DNA of 54,175 nucleotides, taken from contig DUEJ01000155.1 in assembly GCA_011192175.1 (NCBI GenBank), forward strand, positions 1-54,175. The letters run 5' to 3'. Positions 17,336 to 27,004 of the stretch are shown here, in pieces. The notes beneath the pieces were generated by a model. It did no database searches. It worked only from the letters and a program-made list of their open reading frames with translations, and had not been told where the DNA came from. The position numbers and the translations under genes are program-made. Every line of letters starts with the position of its first letter. The first letter of the stretch is position 1. Source of the DNA: Thermoflexia bacterium (lineage in GTDB: Bacteria; Chloroflexota; Anaerolineae; B4-G1; SLSP01).

Positions 17336-18277
17336 ATGCTCTATCTTTTTGGTGGCATCTTTGTTGTAGCGGTAGGGATACTTATTTTTGCTTTGAGGGG
17401 CGGTAAACCTGCGGGGCAAGATCTACTTGAAGAACGCATCGGGGAAAGCGTCCCCTCGTCGCGTGCGACGAAAAAAAGCAAGGATAAATCCTCAGTCATT
17501 GGCGCAGCTATTGACCGTGCCGTAAAGGGGCGCGGATTTACCCAGGATCTATCTACCCAGCTGGCCCGCGCTGGTTGGAAAGTGACCGTCGGTGAATTTA
17601 TAGTTCTTTCTGTGACCATCGGCTTAGGCGCCAGTTTGCTCCTCTTTTTGTTAGGGCGAGCTCTTCTTATCCCCGTTGGTATTTTGCTAGGTGTGTTTGG
17701 GCCGCGGATCTATGTGGGGATGAGGAAAAACAAACGCCTGAAGACATTTAACGGGCAGCTAGGTGACGCGCTAAACTTGATGGTCAATTCGTTGCGAGCA
17801 GGGTATAGTGTCCTGCAAGCAATGGAAGTGATTTCTCAAGAGATGCCACAACCTATTGCGGAAGAATTTGGACGGGTTGTTTTGGAGATTCAGCTAGGAG
17901 TCAATTTTGATGTGGCCATGGGCAATCTACTTCGTCGAATGCCCAGTGCGGACCTAGATCTACTGATTACTGCCATGAGCGTCCAGCGTGAGGTTGGAGG
18001 TAACTTGGCTGAGGTATTGGATGCAATCAGTTTCACCATTCGGGAACGAGTGCGTATCAAGGGAGAAATCAAAGCTCTCACGGCACAGGGAAAAGCTACC
18101 GGCACTATTATCACCATCTTGCCTTTTGCTCTGGTGATACTGATTTCTCTCATCAATCCTGGTTTCATCGGACCTCTCTATCAAGAACCTTGTGGTTGGG
18201 CTATGCTGGGAGTCAGTTTCGTTTTAATTGTTATTGGCTATGTGATCATTGGCAAGATCACGGATATCGAGGTCTGA
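17336..18277 (+). CDS. tadB: TadB-like inner-membrane type II/IV secretion protein (T2SSF)
   Basis: Multiple TM helices; LGDALNLMVNSLRAGYSVLQAMEVISQEMPQPIAEEFGRVVLEIQLGVNFDVAMGNLLRRMPSADLDLLITAM. Confidence 0.92.
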   Translation: MLYLFGGIFVVAVGILIFALRGGKPAGQDLLEERIGESVPSSRATKKSKDKSSVIGAAIDRAVKGRGFTQDLSTQLARAGWKVTVGEFIVLSVTIGLGASLLLFLLGRALLIPVGILLGVFGPRIYVGMRKNKRLKTFNGQLGDALNLMVNSLRAGYSVLQAMEVISQEMPQPIAEEFGRVVLEIQLGVNFDVAMGNLLRRMPSADLDLLITAMSVQREVGGNLAEVLDAISFTIRERVRIKGEIKALTAQGKATGTIITILPFALVILISLINPGFIGPLYQEPCGWAMLGVSFVLIVIGYVIIGKITDIEV

Positions 18278-18291
18278 GTACGGGGGCAACT

Positions 18292-19224
18292 ATGACTGGA
18301 TTAATTATCGCAGTTTTGCTTCTAGGAATCGGTGGAGCGCTCTACTTCCTTGTCTTCCGGCGACAGACCACAGAGAGTTTAGAAGATCGCCTGGATGAGA
18401 TGGCGGCATTAGGCAAAACAATCTCGTTGGAGGAGTTGGAACTTTCACAACCCTTCCAGGAGCGGGTGATTGTACCGATGTTGGAGAGCCTCGCTAAATT
18501 TGCGCAGAAATTTACTCCACAGAGCAACTTGGAAGCGGCAAAAAAGCAGATAGCCTTGGCCGGGCTTTCTCACCAGATCAAACCGGCGCAATTCTTCGGA
18601 GCAAGATTGGGAGCGGCGTTATTAATAGGCGGGCTGGGCATTCTGTTGGCCACCTCGGCGGGTGATTCCCCGCTCTATCAGAGATTATTAATGCCGGTGG
18701 GAGGACTCGCCCTGGGATATTTCCTGCCCGTCTTGCTCCTCTCTTCTAAAATTAGCCGGCGCCAGGAGGACGTACTCAAGGCCTTGCCCGATGCGTTGGA
18801 TTTATTGACCATCTGTGTTGAGGCCGGTTTGGGGTTTGATGGGGCGATGTCAAAAGTTGCGGAGAAATGGGATAACGAGTTAAGTTTAGCGTTTACACAG
18901 GCCGTTCAGGAAATGCAACTGGGGAAACTACGCCGGGAAGCTTTACGGGCTATGGCCGAAAGTTTAGATGTCTCTGACGTGACTTCATTTGTAGCCGCGA
19001 TCGTTCAGGCGGATCAGTTAGGGGTGAGTATGGCTAAGGTGATGCGCATTCAATCGGAACAAATGCGGATGAAACGCCGGCAACGGGCCGAGGAGAAAGC
19101 GCGGCAGGCTCCGGTTAAAATTATGATTCCGTTGGTCTTCTTCATCTTTCCCACGATTCTCATTGTGTTGTTGGGGCCGGCCGCGCTTCAAATTAAAAAT
19201 TCTGGCGCTCTCAGTGCCTTCTAG
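18292..19224 (+). CDS. tadC: TadC-like inner-membrane protein (T2SSF)
   Basis: KALPDALDLLTICVEAGLGFDGAMSKVAEKWDNELSLAFTQAVQEMQLGKLRREALRAMAE. Start chosen at ATG 18292 after tadB. Confidence 0.9.
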   Translation: MTGLIIAVLLLGIGGALYFLVFRRQTTESLEDRLDEMAALGKTISLEELELSQPFQERVIVPMLESLAKFAQKFTPQSNLEAAKKQIALAGLSHQIKPAQFFGARLGAALLIGGLGILLATSAGDSPLYQRLLMPVGGLALGYFLPVLLLSSKISRRQEDVLKALPDALDLLTICVEAGLGFDGAMSKVAEKWDNELSLAFTQAVQEMQLGKLRREALRAMAESLDVSDVTSFVAAIVQADQLGVSMAKVMRIQSEQMRMKRRQRAEEKARQAPVKIMIPLVFFIFPTILIVLLGPAALQIKNSGALSAF

Positions 19225-19242
19225 CGCGTAAGGAGTTGGGTA

Positions 19243-19262
19243 TGACTGTTTGATAACAGTCA
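19243..19262. other. Perfect 8-bp-stem hairpin after tadC
   Basis: tgactgtt-tgat-aacagtca; no downstream T tract. Confidence 0.5.
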
Positions 19263-19477
19263 CCCGCGCCAATGAAAGCCTAGCGAATAAATTCGCGGCT
19301 ACGATTACAAAGTCGCCCTACGGCGACTACTCGTCCTAATTGTCAAACATCCAACCAAAAACGGCGAGCCTTAGCCCGCCGCCAGTTATGACTAATATCT
19401 CATTAAATGTCACATTCCGCTAAATTAGATCCAAATTATCCCCCAATTATATAAAAGGCTTTCATAGGAGAAGGGGT

Positions 19478-20182
19478 TTGCTCAAACGCACTGCGTGGCA
19501 GGTTTATCGATGGCTGGCGGATTTACTGATGCCGCCTTGTTGTTTGCATTGCGGGCGTTTGGGCAGTTGGCTCTGCGCTGATTGCGCGCTGGAACTCCCT
19601 TTATTTACTGGACCCCTCTGTGCTCGTTGTGGCCGCGCTTGGAAAGGAAGCGCTCTCTGTCCGGTCTGTCGGGAGACACCATTGCAAACCAATCCTATCC
19701 GTGCGGTCTTTCTCTTTGACGGCCCCCTGCGTGATGTGATACATGCACTCAAATATCGAGGCGGCGCGGAGGTTGTCGAGACGCTGGCACCCCGTATGCG
19801 AGAAGCGTGGGTATTCCATGGAATGACAGGCGAGGTACTGATTCCCGTTCCTTTACATGCCGGGAGAGAGGCAAAACGTGGTTATAATCAAGCCGCTCTG
19901 TTAGCGGCATCTCTGGGACGAGAGATAGGACTGCCGGCGGATGAGGGGGCCCTGCAGCGAGTGCGGGATACTGCTTCACAAACTAAGTTGAATCGTCAAG
20001 AACGGCGAGCAAACGTGAGCCAGGCCTTCATGGTTGGAACAGGAAGGAATTTCCACGGGAAACACGTTGTTTTGGTCGATGATGTAGCTACGACCGGGGC
20101 AACTTTGGAAGCTTGCGCGCTTACTTTACTTCAAGGAGGTGCTAAAAGCGTTAGCGCGTTTACTCTGGCCCGCGCTTCTTAG
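19478..20182 (+). CDS. comF: ComF family phosphoribosyltransferase
   Basis: CLHCGRLGSWLCADCALELP...CARCGRAW...CPVCRE zinc fingers, LIPVPLHAGREAKRGYNQAALLA, VVLVDDVATTGATLEACA. TTG start after AGGAGAAGG. Confidence 0.92.
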   Translation: MLKRTAWQVYRWLADLLMPPCCLHCGRLGSWLCADCALELPLFTGPLCARCGRAWKGSALCPVCRETPLQTNPIRAVFLFDGPLRDVIHALKYRGGAEVVETLAPRMREAWVFHGMTGEVLIPVPLHAGREAKRGYNQAALLAASLGREIGLPADEGALQRVRDTASQTKLNRQERRANVSQAFMVGTGRNFHGKHVVLVDDVATTGATLEACALTLLQGGAKSVSAFTLARAS

Positions 20183-20212
20183 GTGTTCATATTATATTAT
20201 TTAGGAGGGGTT

Positions 20213-20758
20213 ATGGATGTGCAAATCTATCATCGCGACCTGGAGTTGACAGAGCGGTTAAGAGAATATGTGGAAACGAAAATGGAGAAACTTGACCGTT
20301 ACTTGCCGGACATCCGCAAAGTAACGGTGGATTTAAAATCCACGCATGTTCGCGATACCTCAGAGCAGATGGTGGCTCAAATCACTATGGATGTACCTCG
20401 AAAATTGTTGCGAGCTGAGGAGCGGGCCGGGGACATTTTCGCTGCATTTGATGCGGCAATCGATAAGTTGCAGCGGCAGGCCAAGCGTTACAAGGGCCGT
20501 TTGCAAGCACATCGAGGTTCACCTACTCTGGCGAAACTTACCGAAAAAGAATTCTTCGCGGAGGAATCTAGCAGAGAGGGCGGAATTGTGCGGATCAAGG
20601 AATTTGAAGTCAGTTCTACTCTACCTGTAGAGGCGGTGGAGCAGATGGAACTGTTGGGGCACTATTTCTTCGTTTTCTTGGATGCTACTGATGGCCGGTT
20701 GAGCGTGGTTTATAAGCGGCACGATGATGATTACGGGATGCTCAAACCTGTCTACTGA
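20213..20758 (+). CDS. hpf: Ribosome hibernation promoting factor, long form
   Basis: MDVQIYHRDLELTERLREYVETKMEKLDRYLPDIRKVTVDL plus C-terminal VRIKEFEVSSTLPVEAVEQMELLGHYFFVFLDATDGRLSVVYKRHDDDYGMLKP. Confidence 0.95.
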   Translation: MDVQIYHRDLELTERLREYVETKMEKLDRYLPDIRKVTVDLKSTHVRDTSEQMVAQITMDVPRKLLRAEERAGDIFAAFDAAIDKLQRQAKRYKGRLQAHRGSPTLAKLTEKEFFAEESSREGGIVRIKEFEVSSTLPVEAVEQMELLGHYFFVFLDATDGRLSVVYKRHDDDYGMLKPVY

Positions 20759-20782
20759 ATAGCGTAGGTGGTTATTGCCGTC

Positions 20783-20820
20783 AAACGGCGCACTTTTTTA
20801 AGTGCGCCGTTTTTTGTTTT
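20783..20820 (+). terminator. Rho-independent terminator after hpf
   Basis: aaacggcgcactttttt-aagtgcgccgttttttgtttt: GC-rich inverted repeat followed by T tract. Confidence 0.9.
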
Positions 20821-20850
20821 GGGACAGAGGCCAATCGCGAGATATGGGGA

Positions 20851-22230
20851 CTAGGGATGCCATTCTTCGTCGCCATCCCAATCGGCGCGGGGCAAAGACA
20901 AGTGGTTTTCGGCTGCCCAACTGGTCTGTATTTCTGCGACCAGAAAGATGGAACCGGTAGCCAAGATACCCACCCCCGGTTTGAGATGGGGCTGGACTTG
21001 CTCCAAAGCACGCGCCGGGTTGATGGCGATTTCCGCTCCTTTCCCTAGAGCTACGCATTGATCAGCTAGCGAGTAGGGTGAAGCGGCGCGCGGATGATAG
21101 GAACGGGTCACTATGAGGTGCTCGCTGATGGGCAAGAGCGCTGCCAACATCCCCCTGATATCTTTGTCGTTGGAGGCGCCATAGATGAGTACCCAGCGCG
21201 TTTCGGGAAACCACTTTTGGAGCGATTGCACCAACATCCGTGCCGAGTAGGGATTGTGAGCGCAATCGACGATCAGGGGCGGCCGGCGACTCAAAACCTC
21301 CATGCGTCCGGGCCAAGTAACTTGGGCTAATCCCGCTCGCACCGTTTCGCGGGTGATCCAGGCGTGACCTTGTTCGCGGAGCGTGGCTAGCGCGGCGATA
21401 GCTGTGGCGGCGTTTTCCTGTTGGAAATCGCCGAGTAGCGCGAGCTGGTATTCCCCGGCTAGCGCGGAGGGGCCAGCCGCTTGCGTTACGCTGATTGTCT
21501 GGCTCGTTAACGAACGTCTGCCCGCGCTCCAATGCCAATCCCGTCCCACCAAGGTGAAAGAGGCGTGCTGCTTTTGAGCCACCTCCGCCAACACGCGCCA
21601 GCTCTCTCTTCGCTGGGGGGCGGAGATAACCGGTACCCCGGGTTTGATGATACCGGCTTTCTCACCCGCGATTTCGGCTAAGGTGTTGCCTAGCAGATAA
21701 GTGTGATCCAGGCTCAAGGAGGTGATGACGCTGACCAACGGGGTGATAACGTTAGTCGCGTCTAACCGTCCACCGAGTCCCACCTCAATAACGGCTAAAT
21801 CCACTTCTTCCTGGGCGAAATAACAAAAAGCCAACGCAGTGTTGACTTCAAAGATGGTCAGCTGGGGAACGGATTCCACCACCGGTTGGATTTCCGCGAC
21901 TAACGCGGCCATCTGCTCCCGCGCGATAGGAACTCGGTCAATCTGCATCCGCTCACGGTAAGTATGGAGGTGGGGGGAGGTATAGAGCCCTACTCGCTGG
22001 CCGCCGGCTTGGGCAACGGCGGCTAATATGGCCGCCACGGAACCCTTGCCTTTAGTGCCGGCGATGTGTAACTTGGGGTAACGGTGGTGTGGATTGCCCA
22101 GCTTCTCTAGGAGAGTCACCACCCGGTCCAGCCGGAATTCTTCAGGCGTGTAACGCTCGATACGGCGTTTCTCGTAATCTACCAGGCCGTAGAGGTAGCG
22201 TAAAGCATCATGGTATTTCATCTTAATCAT
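20851..22230 (-). CDS. folC: Bifunctional folylpolyglutamate/dihydrofolate synthase
   Basis: HIAGTKGKGSVAAILAAVAQAGGQRVGLYTSPHLHTYRERM, EVGLGGRLDATNVI, DHTYLLGNTLAEIAGEKAGIIKPGVPVIS, VDCAHNPYS. Start trimmed to MIKMKYHDALRYL. Confidence 0.95.
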   Translation of the reverse strand: MIKMKYHDALRYLYGLVDYEKRRIERYTPEEFRLDRVVTLLEKLGNPHHRYPKLHIAGTKGKGSVAAILAAVAQAGGQRVGLYTSPHLHTYRERMQIDRVPIAREQMAALVAEIQPVVESVPQLTIFEVNTALAFCYFAQEEVDLAVIEVGLGGRLDATNVITPLVSVITSLSLDHTYLLGNTLAEIAGEKAGIIKPGVPVISAPQRRESWRVLAEVAQKQHASFTLVGRDWHWSAGRRSLTSQTISVTQAAGPSALAGEYQLALLGDFQQENAATAIAALATLREQGHAWITRETVRAGLAQVTWPGRMEVLSRRPPLIVDCAHNPYSARMLVQSLQKWFPETRWVLIYGASNDKDIRGMLAALLPISEHLIVTRSYHPRAASPYSLADQCVALGKGAEIAINPARALEQVQPHLKPGVGILATGSIFLVAEIQTSWAAENHLSLPRADWDGDEEWHP

Positions 22231-22250
22231 CCTCCGTTGTGGCTGGAAAA

Positions 22251-23270
22251 CTACGCCCAGCTCAGTCCCGGCTCGATATCCAGCTCCCAGTCCGCGCGTA
22301 CGCCGGCTTGATAGCGCCACGTGCCGGCGGCCGCGATCATCGCGCCGTTATCCGTACAGAGCACCGGCGGCAATGCGTATACGGGTACGGAGGTACGCGC
22401 ACGCGCGGCTCTGCGGAGGGCCATGTTGGCAGAGACTCCCCCAGAGAGGAGGATGGCGCTGGTCTCGTACTCCTGCGCTGCCTGGATTGTCTTCTCGGCC
22501 AGAACTTCAACTACGGAGGCTTGGAAGGAAGCGGCCATATCTGCGGTCTGGCGAGGCGAGCGCGGCCCGAGTTGCCGTTTTAGGGTGCGTAGCACGGCGG
22601 TTTTCAGGCCACTGAAACTGAAATCGTAGGTGCCGGGCAGCCAGGCGCGGGGTAAATTGAAAGCGCGCGGATTGCCTTGCTGCGCGCTTTCCTCGATGGC
22701 CGGGCCGCCAGGATAGCCCAGCTCCAACATACGCGCCACCTTATCAAACGCTTCTCCGGCGGCATCATCTAATGTACCACCGAGATATTCGTAATTCCCA
22801 TGCTCGCGCATGAGAATTAACTCGGTATGTCCTCCAGAGACGATCAAGGCCAACAGTGGAAATTCCAGCCGGCCATCGGCGGCTCCGGCGACGCCGGTCT
22901 GGAGCCAGTGAGCGTAGAGGTGCCCTTCCAGATGGTTGACGGGGATCAAAGGGAGGTCGCAACTTAATGCGGCACCTTTGGCGAAATTCAAGCCGGTCAA
23001 GAGTGAACCGGGCAGGCCGGGGCCGTAGGTGACGGCGATGGCTGTCAAATCTTGCCAGCCCAGATGTGCTTGGCACAGGGCTTGCTTCGCCACCGGCACG
23101 ATGGCTTTGATATGGGCACGCGAGGCCATCTCCGGATAAATGCCCCCATACTGCGCGTGAATTTCGAACTGGGAGGCGATTACATTGGAGAGAATATGAA
23201 CGCCGTCTTCTACCACGGAGATAGCCGTCTCGTCACACGAAGTCTCAATGCCCAATATACGTATCGTCAT
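22251..23270 (-). CDS. tsaD: tRNA N6-adenosine threonylcarbamoyltransferase
   Basis: ILGIETSCDETAISVVEDG, GGIYPEMASRAHIKAIVPV, VTYGPGLPGSLLTGLNFAKGAAL, PVNHLEGHLYAHWL, LIVSGGHTEL, LSGGVSANMALR. Confidence 0.97.
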   Translation of the reverse strand: MTIRILGIETSCDETAISVVEDGVHILSNVIASQFEIHAQYGGIYPEMASRAHIKAIVPVAKQALCQAHLGWQDLTAIAVTYGPGLPGSLLTGLNFAKGAALSCDLPLIPVNHLEGHLYAHWLQTGVAGAADGRLEFPLLALIVSGGHTELILMREHGNYEYLGGTLDDAAGEAFDKVARMLELGYPGGPAIEESAQQGNPRAFNLPRAWLPGTYDFSFSGLKTAVLRTLKRQLGPRSPRQTADMAASFQASVVEVLAEKTIQAAQEYETSAILLSGGVSANMALRRAARARTSVPVYALPPVLCTDNGAMIAAAGTWRYQAGVRADWELDIEPGLSWA

Positions 23271-23465
23271 TAGTTAGTTTGTCCTTTCTTAACTCAGGGG
23301 ACTGCTCAAAAAACAAGTATTTCACCACCAGGGCACGAAGGCACAAAGAATTAATGAAACTTAGCGTCTTGGCGTTTTAGCGGCTAACTATCTTTTTTTG
23401 GTAAAACCGACTGAGGACTAACAACAAAGTCATTTTCTCAGGGTTCTCGGCGTCTCCGTGGGGAG

Positions 23466-24701
23466 CTATCTCTGCATGGGGATGACTAGCTCATAAGGAT
23501 AAGCAGTCAGCTTGTGGACTTGGCCGGCAGCATCAATCCAGTAGACATCCTCTATCCGGCAACCCATGCCGCGCTCAGGATAATAAAGCCCCGGCTCAAT
23601 GGTGAAGACATGCCCCGGTTGGAGGCGGGTAGTATTAGTGGCCGCGCCGCTGAAGCTGGGGGCCTCGTGCAAATTCAACCCTACCCCATGACCCAGGCTG
23701 TGGACATAGCCCTCGGTCGTCTGGCTATTTTCGGCGATGGTGGGATGGCCGCGTTCCTGGTAACAAGCGCAGGTCAGAGCTTGATAGTGGCGGGGCTCTT
23801 CTCCTACCGCGAGCTGTGAAACGATTTTCGCCAAGCAATTTTGCGTATCCTGATAGATTTGCGCCAGAGGTTCTGGGGCGTAACCTAGCGCGAAAGTGCG
23901 GGTCATATCGAAGAAGTAGCCGCCGCCGGGTTCACGAGGGAAGATATCAAAGACGATACTCTCTCCGAGGCGGAGCGGTTTATCCACGGTGCCTTTGCTA
24001 TGCGGGATGCCGGCGTCGCGCCCGGTGGAGAAGATAAACCCTTCGGGGTCTTCCAAGCCCTGCTGGGCGATTAGGCGGCGGATCTGGGCGTGCGTATCCC
24101 CGACGGTTAAAACGCTCCCATCCGCTTGTTGGAGAGTTTCATCGGCGGCAACAGCGTGATTTTGCAGGAAGGCGACGGTTTCGCGGACGACAGCCGTGGT
24201 GCGGCGCCCGACCTCACGGATGCGCTGGGCCTCTTCCTCCGACTTGGTGGCTCTGGCGGCTTGGAAGAGATCGTGCTCAAACTCCCCCACCACCTCGATC
24301 TCCGGGAGAGCCTTATCCAGCGCGGAGAGGAAGGCGTAGGCAGCGCCTTGATCTCGCCGGCCATAAAAACCTACGCGCCCGGTGATTTGTTGCTCTGCGA
24401 AGATGCGTTGGAGGTAGGCGATGCTGGCGGCCAAGCGCTCCCCGCCATGCTTTTGCAGTAGGCCCCGATAATCGTAGCGGCTGCTGACTATCACGGGTAG
24501 CCCGCTTCTCTGGGCCTCTTCGCGTTCCATGGGATTGGCGATCAGTACCGCTGTTTCGCCTTGCCGCTTGATGACGTGCGCTGCCATCAGGCCGGCCCCC
24601 TGAGTGAGATAGTAGAGCGGAGGGTTGTTATGGACTGGGCCGCTAACCACGATAGCATCCAGCCGGCGAGCTTGCATTAAACGATCCAAATCTTCTTTCA
24701 T
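23466..24701 (-). CDS. M24 family metallopeptidase (Xaa-Pro aminopeptidase-like)
   Basis: GESIVFDIFPREPGGGYFFDMTRTF, VHSLGHGVGLNLHEAPSF, GHVFTIEPGLYYPERGMGCRIEDVYWI. Confidence 0.9.
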   Translation of the reverse strand: MKEDLDRLMQARRLDAIVVSGPVHNNPPLYYLTQGAGLMAAHVIKRQGETAVLIANPMEREEAQRSGLPVIVSSRYDYRGLLQKHGGERLAASIAYLQRIFAEQQITGRVGFYGRRDQGAAYAFLSALDKALPEIEVVGEFEHDLFQAARATKSEEEAQRIREVGRRTTAVVRETVAFLQNHAVAADETLQQADGSVLTVGDTHAQIRRLIAQQGLEDPEGFIFSTGRDAGIPHSKGTVDKPLRLGESIVFDIFPREPGGGYFFDMTRTFALGYAPEPLAQIYQDTQNCLAKIVSQLAVGEEPRHYQALTCACYQERGHPTIAENSQTTEGYVHSLGHGVGLNLHEAPSFSGAATNTTRLQPGHVFTIEPGLYYPERGMGCRIEDVYWIDAAGQVHKLTAYPYELVIPMQR

Positions 24702-24818
24702 TATGTCACCTCATTCTAAAAGGACGAGTTTGATTTTTATCAGTAAGAGAAATTGTCTCATGGTTAGCTAGAATTGTCAATTTACGAGTAGCTTGCGGCG
24801 AGAGCCTCCTTTGATGAG

Positions 24819-26471
24819 TTATTTACGGATGATGGAGATCATAACCCAGGCCCCGAGCGCCAGGGTTACTACAAAGAGGGGGATGAATATGGCTTGGAAC
24901 CAGACGCCGGTTTCCCCTAGCGTGGAGATGACGAAGGCGAGACCTATTGTCATGCCGGCAATGATAAGGCTGAGGGATAAGCGGGTAACCAGGGTGTCCA
25001 ACACCGAGAGGTTTTGGTTAGTCAGGGCGAGAGGGATCGGTTCATTTTTCTCGAGGCGGCTCAATAAAAGCAGCACGGCTCGGGGAACTTCATCCAGTAT
25101 ATCGCCCCAGATTAGCGTTTGGTGCAGTAGTTTTTCCACTTGGTGGCGGTTGGGGAGCACGGTTTGCCGGATCAATTTCCCAACGTAGGGTTTAGAGAAG
25201 GCGAAGATGTCGAAATCTGGCTCTAATTGTCGTCCGACCCCCTCCATCATGGCTAAACTTTTTCCTAGTAGCCAGAGATTGCTAGGTAGACGTAAGTGGT
25301 GTTCGAAGACCAGGTGCTGAATCGTTTCTAAAGCATCGGCTACGCTAATTTCTTGGAGGGGAAGGCCCTTGTAATTATGAAGCGCTCTGGTGACATCGCG
25401 AACCAGCGCGTGACGTTTTACGTCTGGTGGGGCCGCACCAATATGCACTAGCTCGTCTACTATTCCGTTGGCATCCATGCGTACCGCAGTAGTGTAAATG
25501 CGGATCAGGTCGGTGCGATCTCGCTGGCTTAGGTGTCCCACCATGCCAAAGTCCATGACTCCTAATGAACCATCCGCTAGCACAATGAGATTGCCGGGGT
25601 GTGGGTCGGCGTGGAAGAAACCATCTTCCAAGACCTCTTTAATAATGAAGTAGGCAGAGTGGTTGGCGATCTGAGTACAATCGTGACCAGTGGCCTTGAG
25701 TGCTGAGATGTCGTTGACTTTGATACCACGGAGGCGTTCCATGACCAATACTCGTTGCGTTGTATATTCCCAGTAAATGTGAGGAATATAAATGCCTGCT
25801 TGAGCGCGGAAATTTTCTCGGAAGAGGTCGGCATTGCGGCCTTCCCGCAAGTAATTCAACTCGGCGAGCAGCGTGACTGCGAAGTCTGCGGCGATTTCCT
25901 CTACGGAATACGTTTTACCTAGAGTGGTGTATTGTTGAGTGTAATGCGCCACATCTTGCAAAATATCTAAATCGGTGTCTATAGCGGCGCGGATGTGGGG
26001 ACGTTGAATTTTTATGACGATTTCCTTGCCATTGGTGAGTGTGGCAGCGTGGACTTGACCCAGTGAAGCGGACGCTAGAGGTGTCTGTTCAATGGAGGTG
26101 AAGATTTGCTCCAGAGAGATGGGGAGTTCGGAGCGCAACACCGCGTGGATTGCTTCCCACGGCACGGGAGGGACGGCGTCTTGGAGGCGCGCTAGTTCAG
26201 TGATGTAAGTGGGGGGTAGTATGTCGGGGCGTGTGCTGAGTACTTGGCCTAACTTGACGAAGGTGGGTCCCAATTCTTCCAATGCTTGTCTAAAATGGAC
26301 CGGTAGTGTTTGCGGAGCGGTAGTCGGGAAGGGTCGTAGACGCTGTAACCACTTGCGGTTGATGGGCAACAGGTTCATCATTGAACCAAACCCATGCTGC
26401 ACGAGAACTCGCAGTATCTCTTGGTAGCGTGGAATTTGACTAAAGTGGCGGGTGACTGGTATCTCAAACAT
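24819..26471 (-). CDS. ABC1 kinase-like/UbiB family protein with C-terminal TM helices
   Basis: LGPTFVKLGQVLSTRPDILPPTYITELARLQDAVPP, PLASASLGQVHAATLTNGKEIVIKIQRPHI, GFFHADPHPGNLIVLADGSLGVMDFGMVG. Confidence 0.94.
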   Translation of the reverse strand: MFEIPVTRHFSQIPRYQEILRVLVQHGFGSMMNLLPINRKWLQRLRPFPTTAPQTLPVHFRQALEELGPTFVKLGQVLSTRPDILPPTYITELARLQDAVPPVPWEAIHAVLRSELPISLEQIFTSIEQTPLASASLGQVHAATLTNGKEIVIKIQRPHIRAAIDTDLDILQDVAHYTQQYTTLGKTYSVEEIAADFAVTLLAELNYLREGRNADLFRENFRAQAGIYIPHIYWEYTTQRVLVMERLRGIKVNDISALKATGHDCTQIANHSAYFIIKEVLEDGFFHADPHPGNLIVLADGSLGVMDFGMVGHLSQRDRTDLIRIYTTAVRMDANGIVDELVHIGAAPPDVKRHALVRDVTRALHNYKGLPLQEISVADALETIQHLVFEHHLRLPSNLWLLGKSLAMMEGVGRQLEPDFDIFAFSKPYVGKLIRQTVLPNRHQVEKLLHQTLIWGDILDEVPRAVLLLLSRLEKNEPIPLALTNQNLSVLDTLVTRLSLSLIIAGMTIGLAFVISTLGETGVWFQAIFIPLFVVTLALGAWVMISIIRK

Positions 26472-26579
26472 TGGTAGCGCTCGGCAAGTGAGGTCGCAAA
26501 ACGATAATTAAGTCCCTGCGCTTTGCTCGTTCACGAGGTTTGGTATCTAGTCGCGGAGTGCAGGGACTCTGGAGGTCGT

Positions 26580-26705
26580 TTATCCCGGCCAGTGGATCCC
26601 TATGTAGAGTAATAGGGTGAGCAGGGAGAAGAAAATTGCGCTACGCCAAGCCAGACTGCTCAATGAAAATGATTCACCTAGAGAACTGTTATCTTCAGAA
26701 GACAT
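26580..26705 (-). CDS. 41-aa single-TM small protein (not in supplied ORF track)
   Basis: Reverse-strand reading: MSSEDNSSLGESFSLSSLAWRSAIFFSLLTLLLYIGIHWPG*, in the gap between the 92-aa ORF and ubiB, same strand; RBS-like AAGGAGAAATCCC upstream. Confidence 0.6.
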   Translation of the reverse strand: MSSEDNSSLGESFSLSSLAWRSAIFFSLLTLLLYIGIHWPG

Positions 26706-26725
26706 GGGATTTCTCCTTGTAAGCA

Positions 26726-27004
26726 TTAGGCGAATAGAGATAGAAAATCTATCTTGTCCAGAGGAAATTCTTTTAGCAGAGTGGGGAGTAAAGCTTTTAG
26801 CAATTTTTCCCGTTCCGACGGACTTACTCCGGCCAAAAAATCCTCAAGATGGTTTTGGAGCACTATTTTCAGAAAACCTAGCCGTTCTCTGGGGGTTAAG
26901 CGTTCTAGCAGCAGCGGTAGTAACGAGTTCAGAGTTTGAGAGAGTTCCTCAAGGTCGGCGTTGCGGAGATATTGAGCTGCCAGTTTAAGCTTTGGATTGC
27001 TCAA
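26726..27004 (-). CDS. Small hypothetical protein in the phasin-like/UbiB cluster
   Basis: ORF overlaps the upstream gene by 4 nt (ATGA-type coupling): MSNPKLKLAAQYLRNADLEELSQTLNSLLPLLLERLTPRERLGFLKIVLQNHLEDF. Confidence 0.65.
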   Translation of the reverse strand: MSNPKLKLAAQYLRNADLEELSQTLNSLLPLLLERLTPRERLGFLKIVLQNHLEDFLAGVSPSEREKLLKALLPTLLKEFPLDKIDFLSLFA

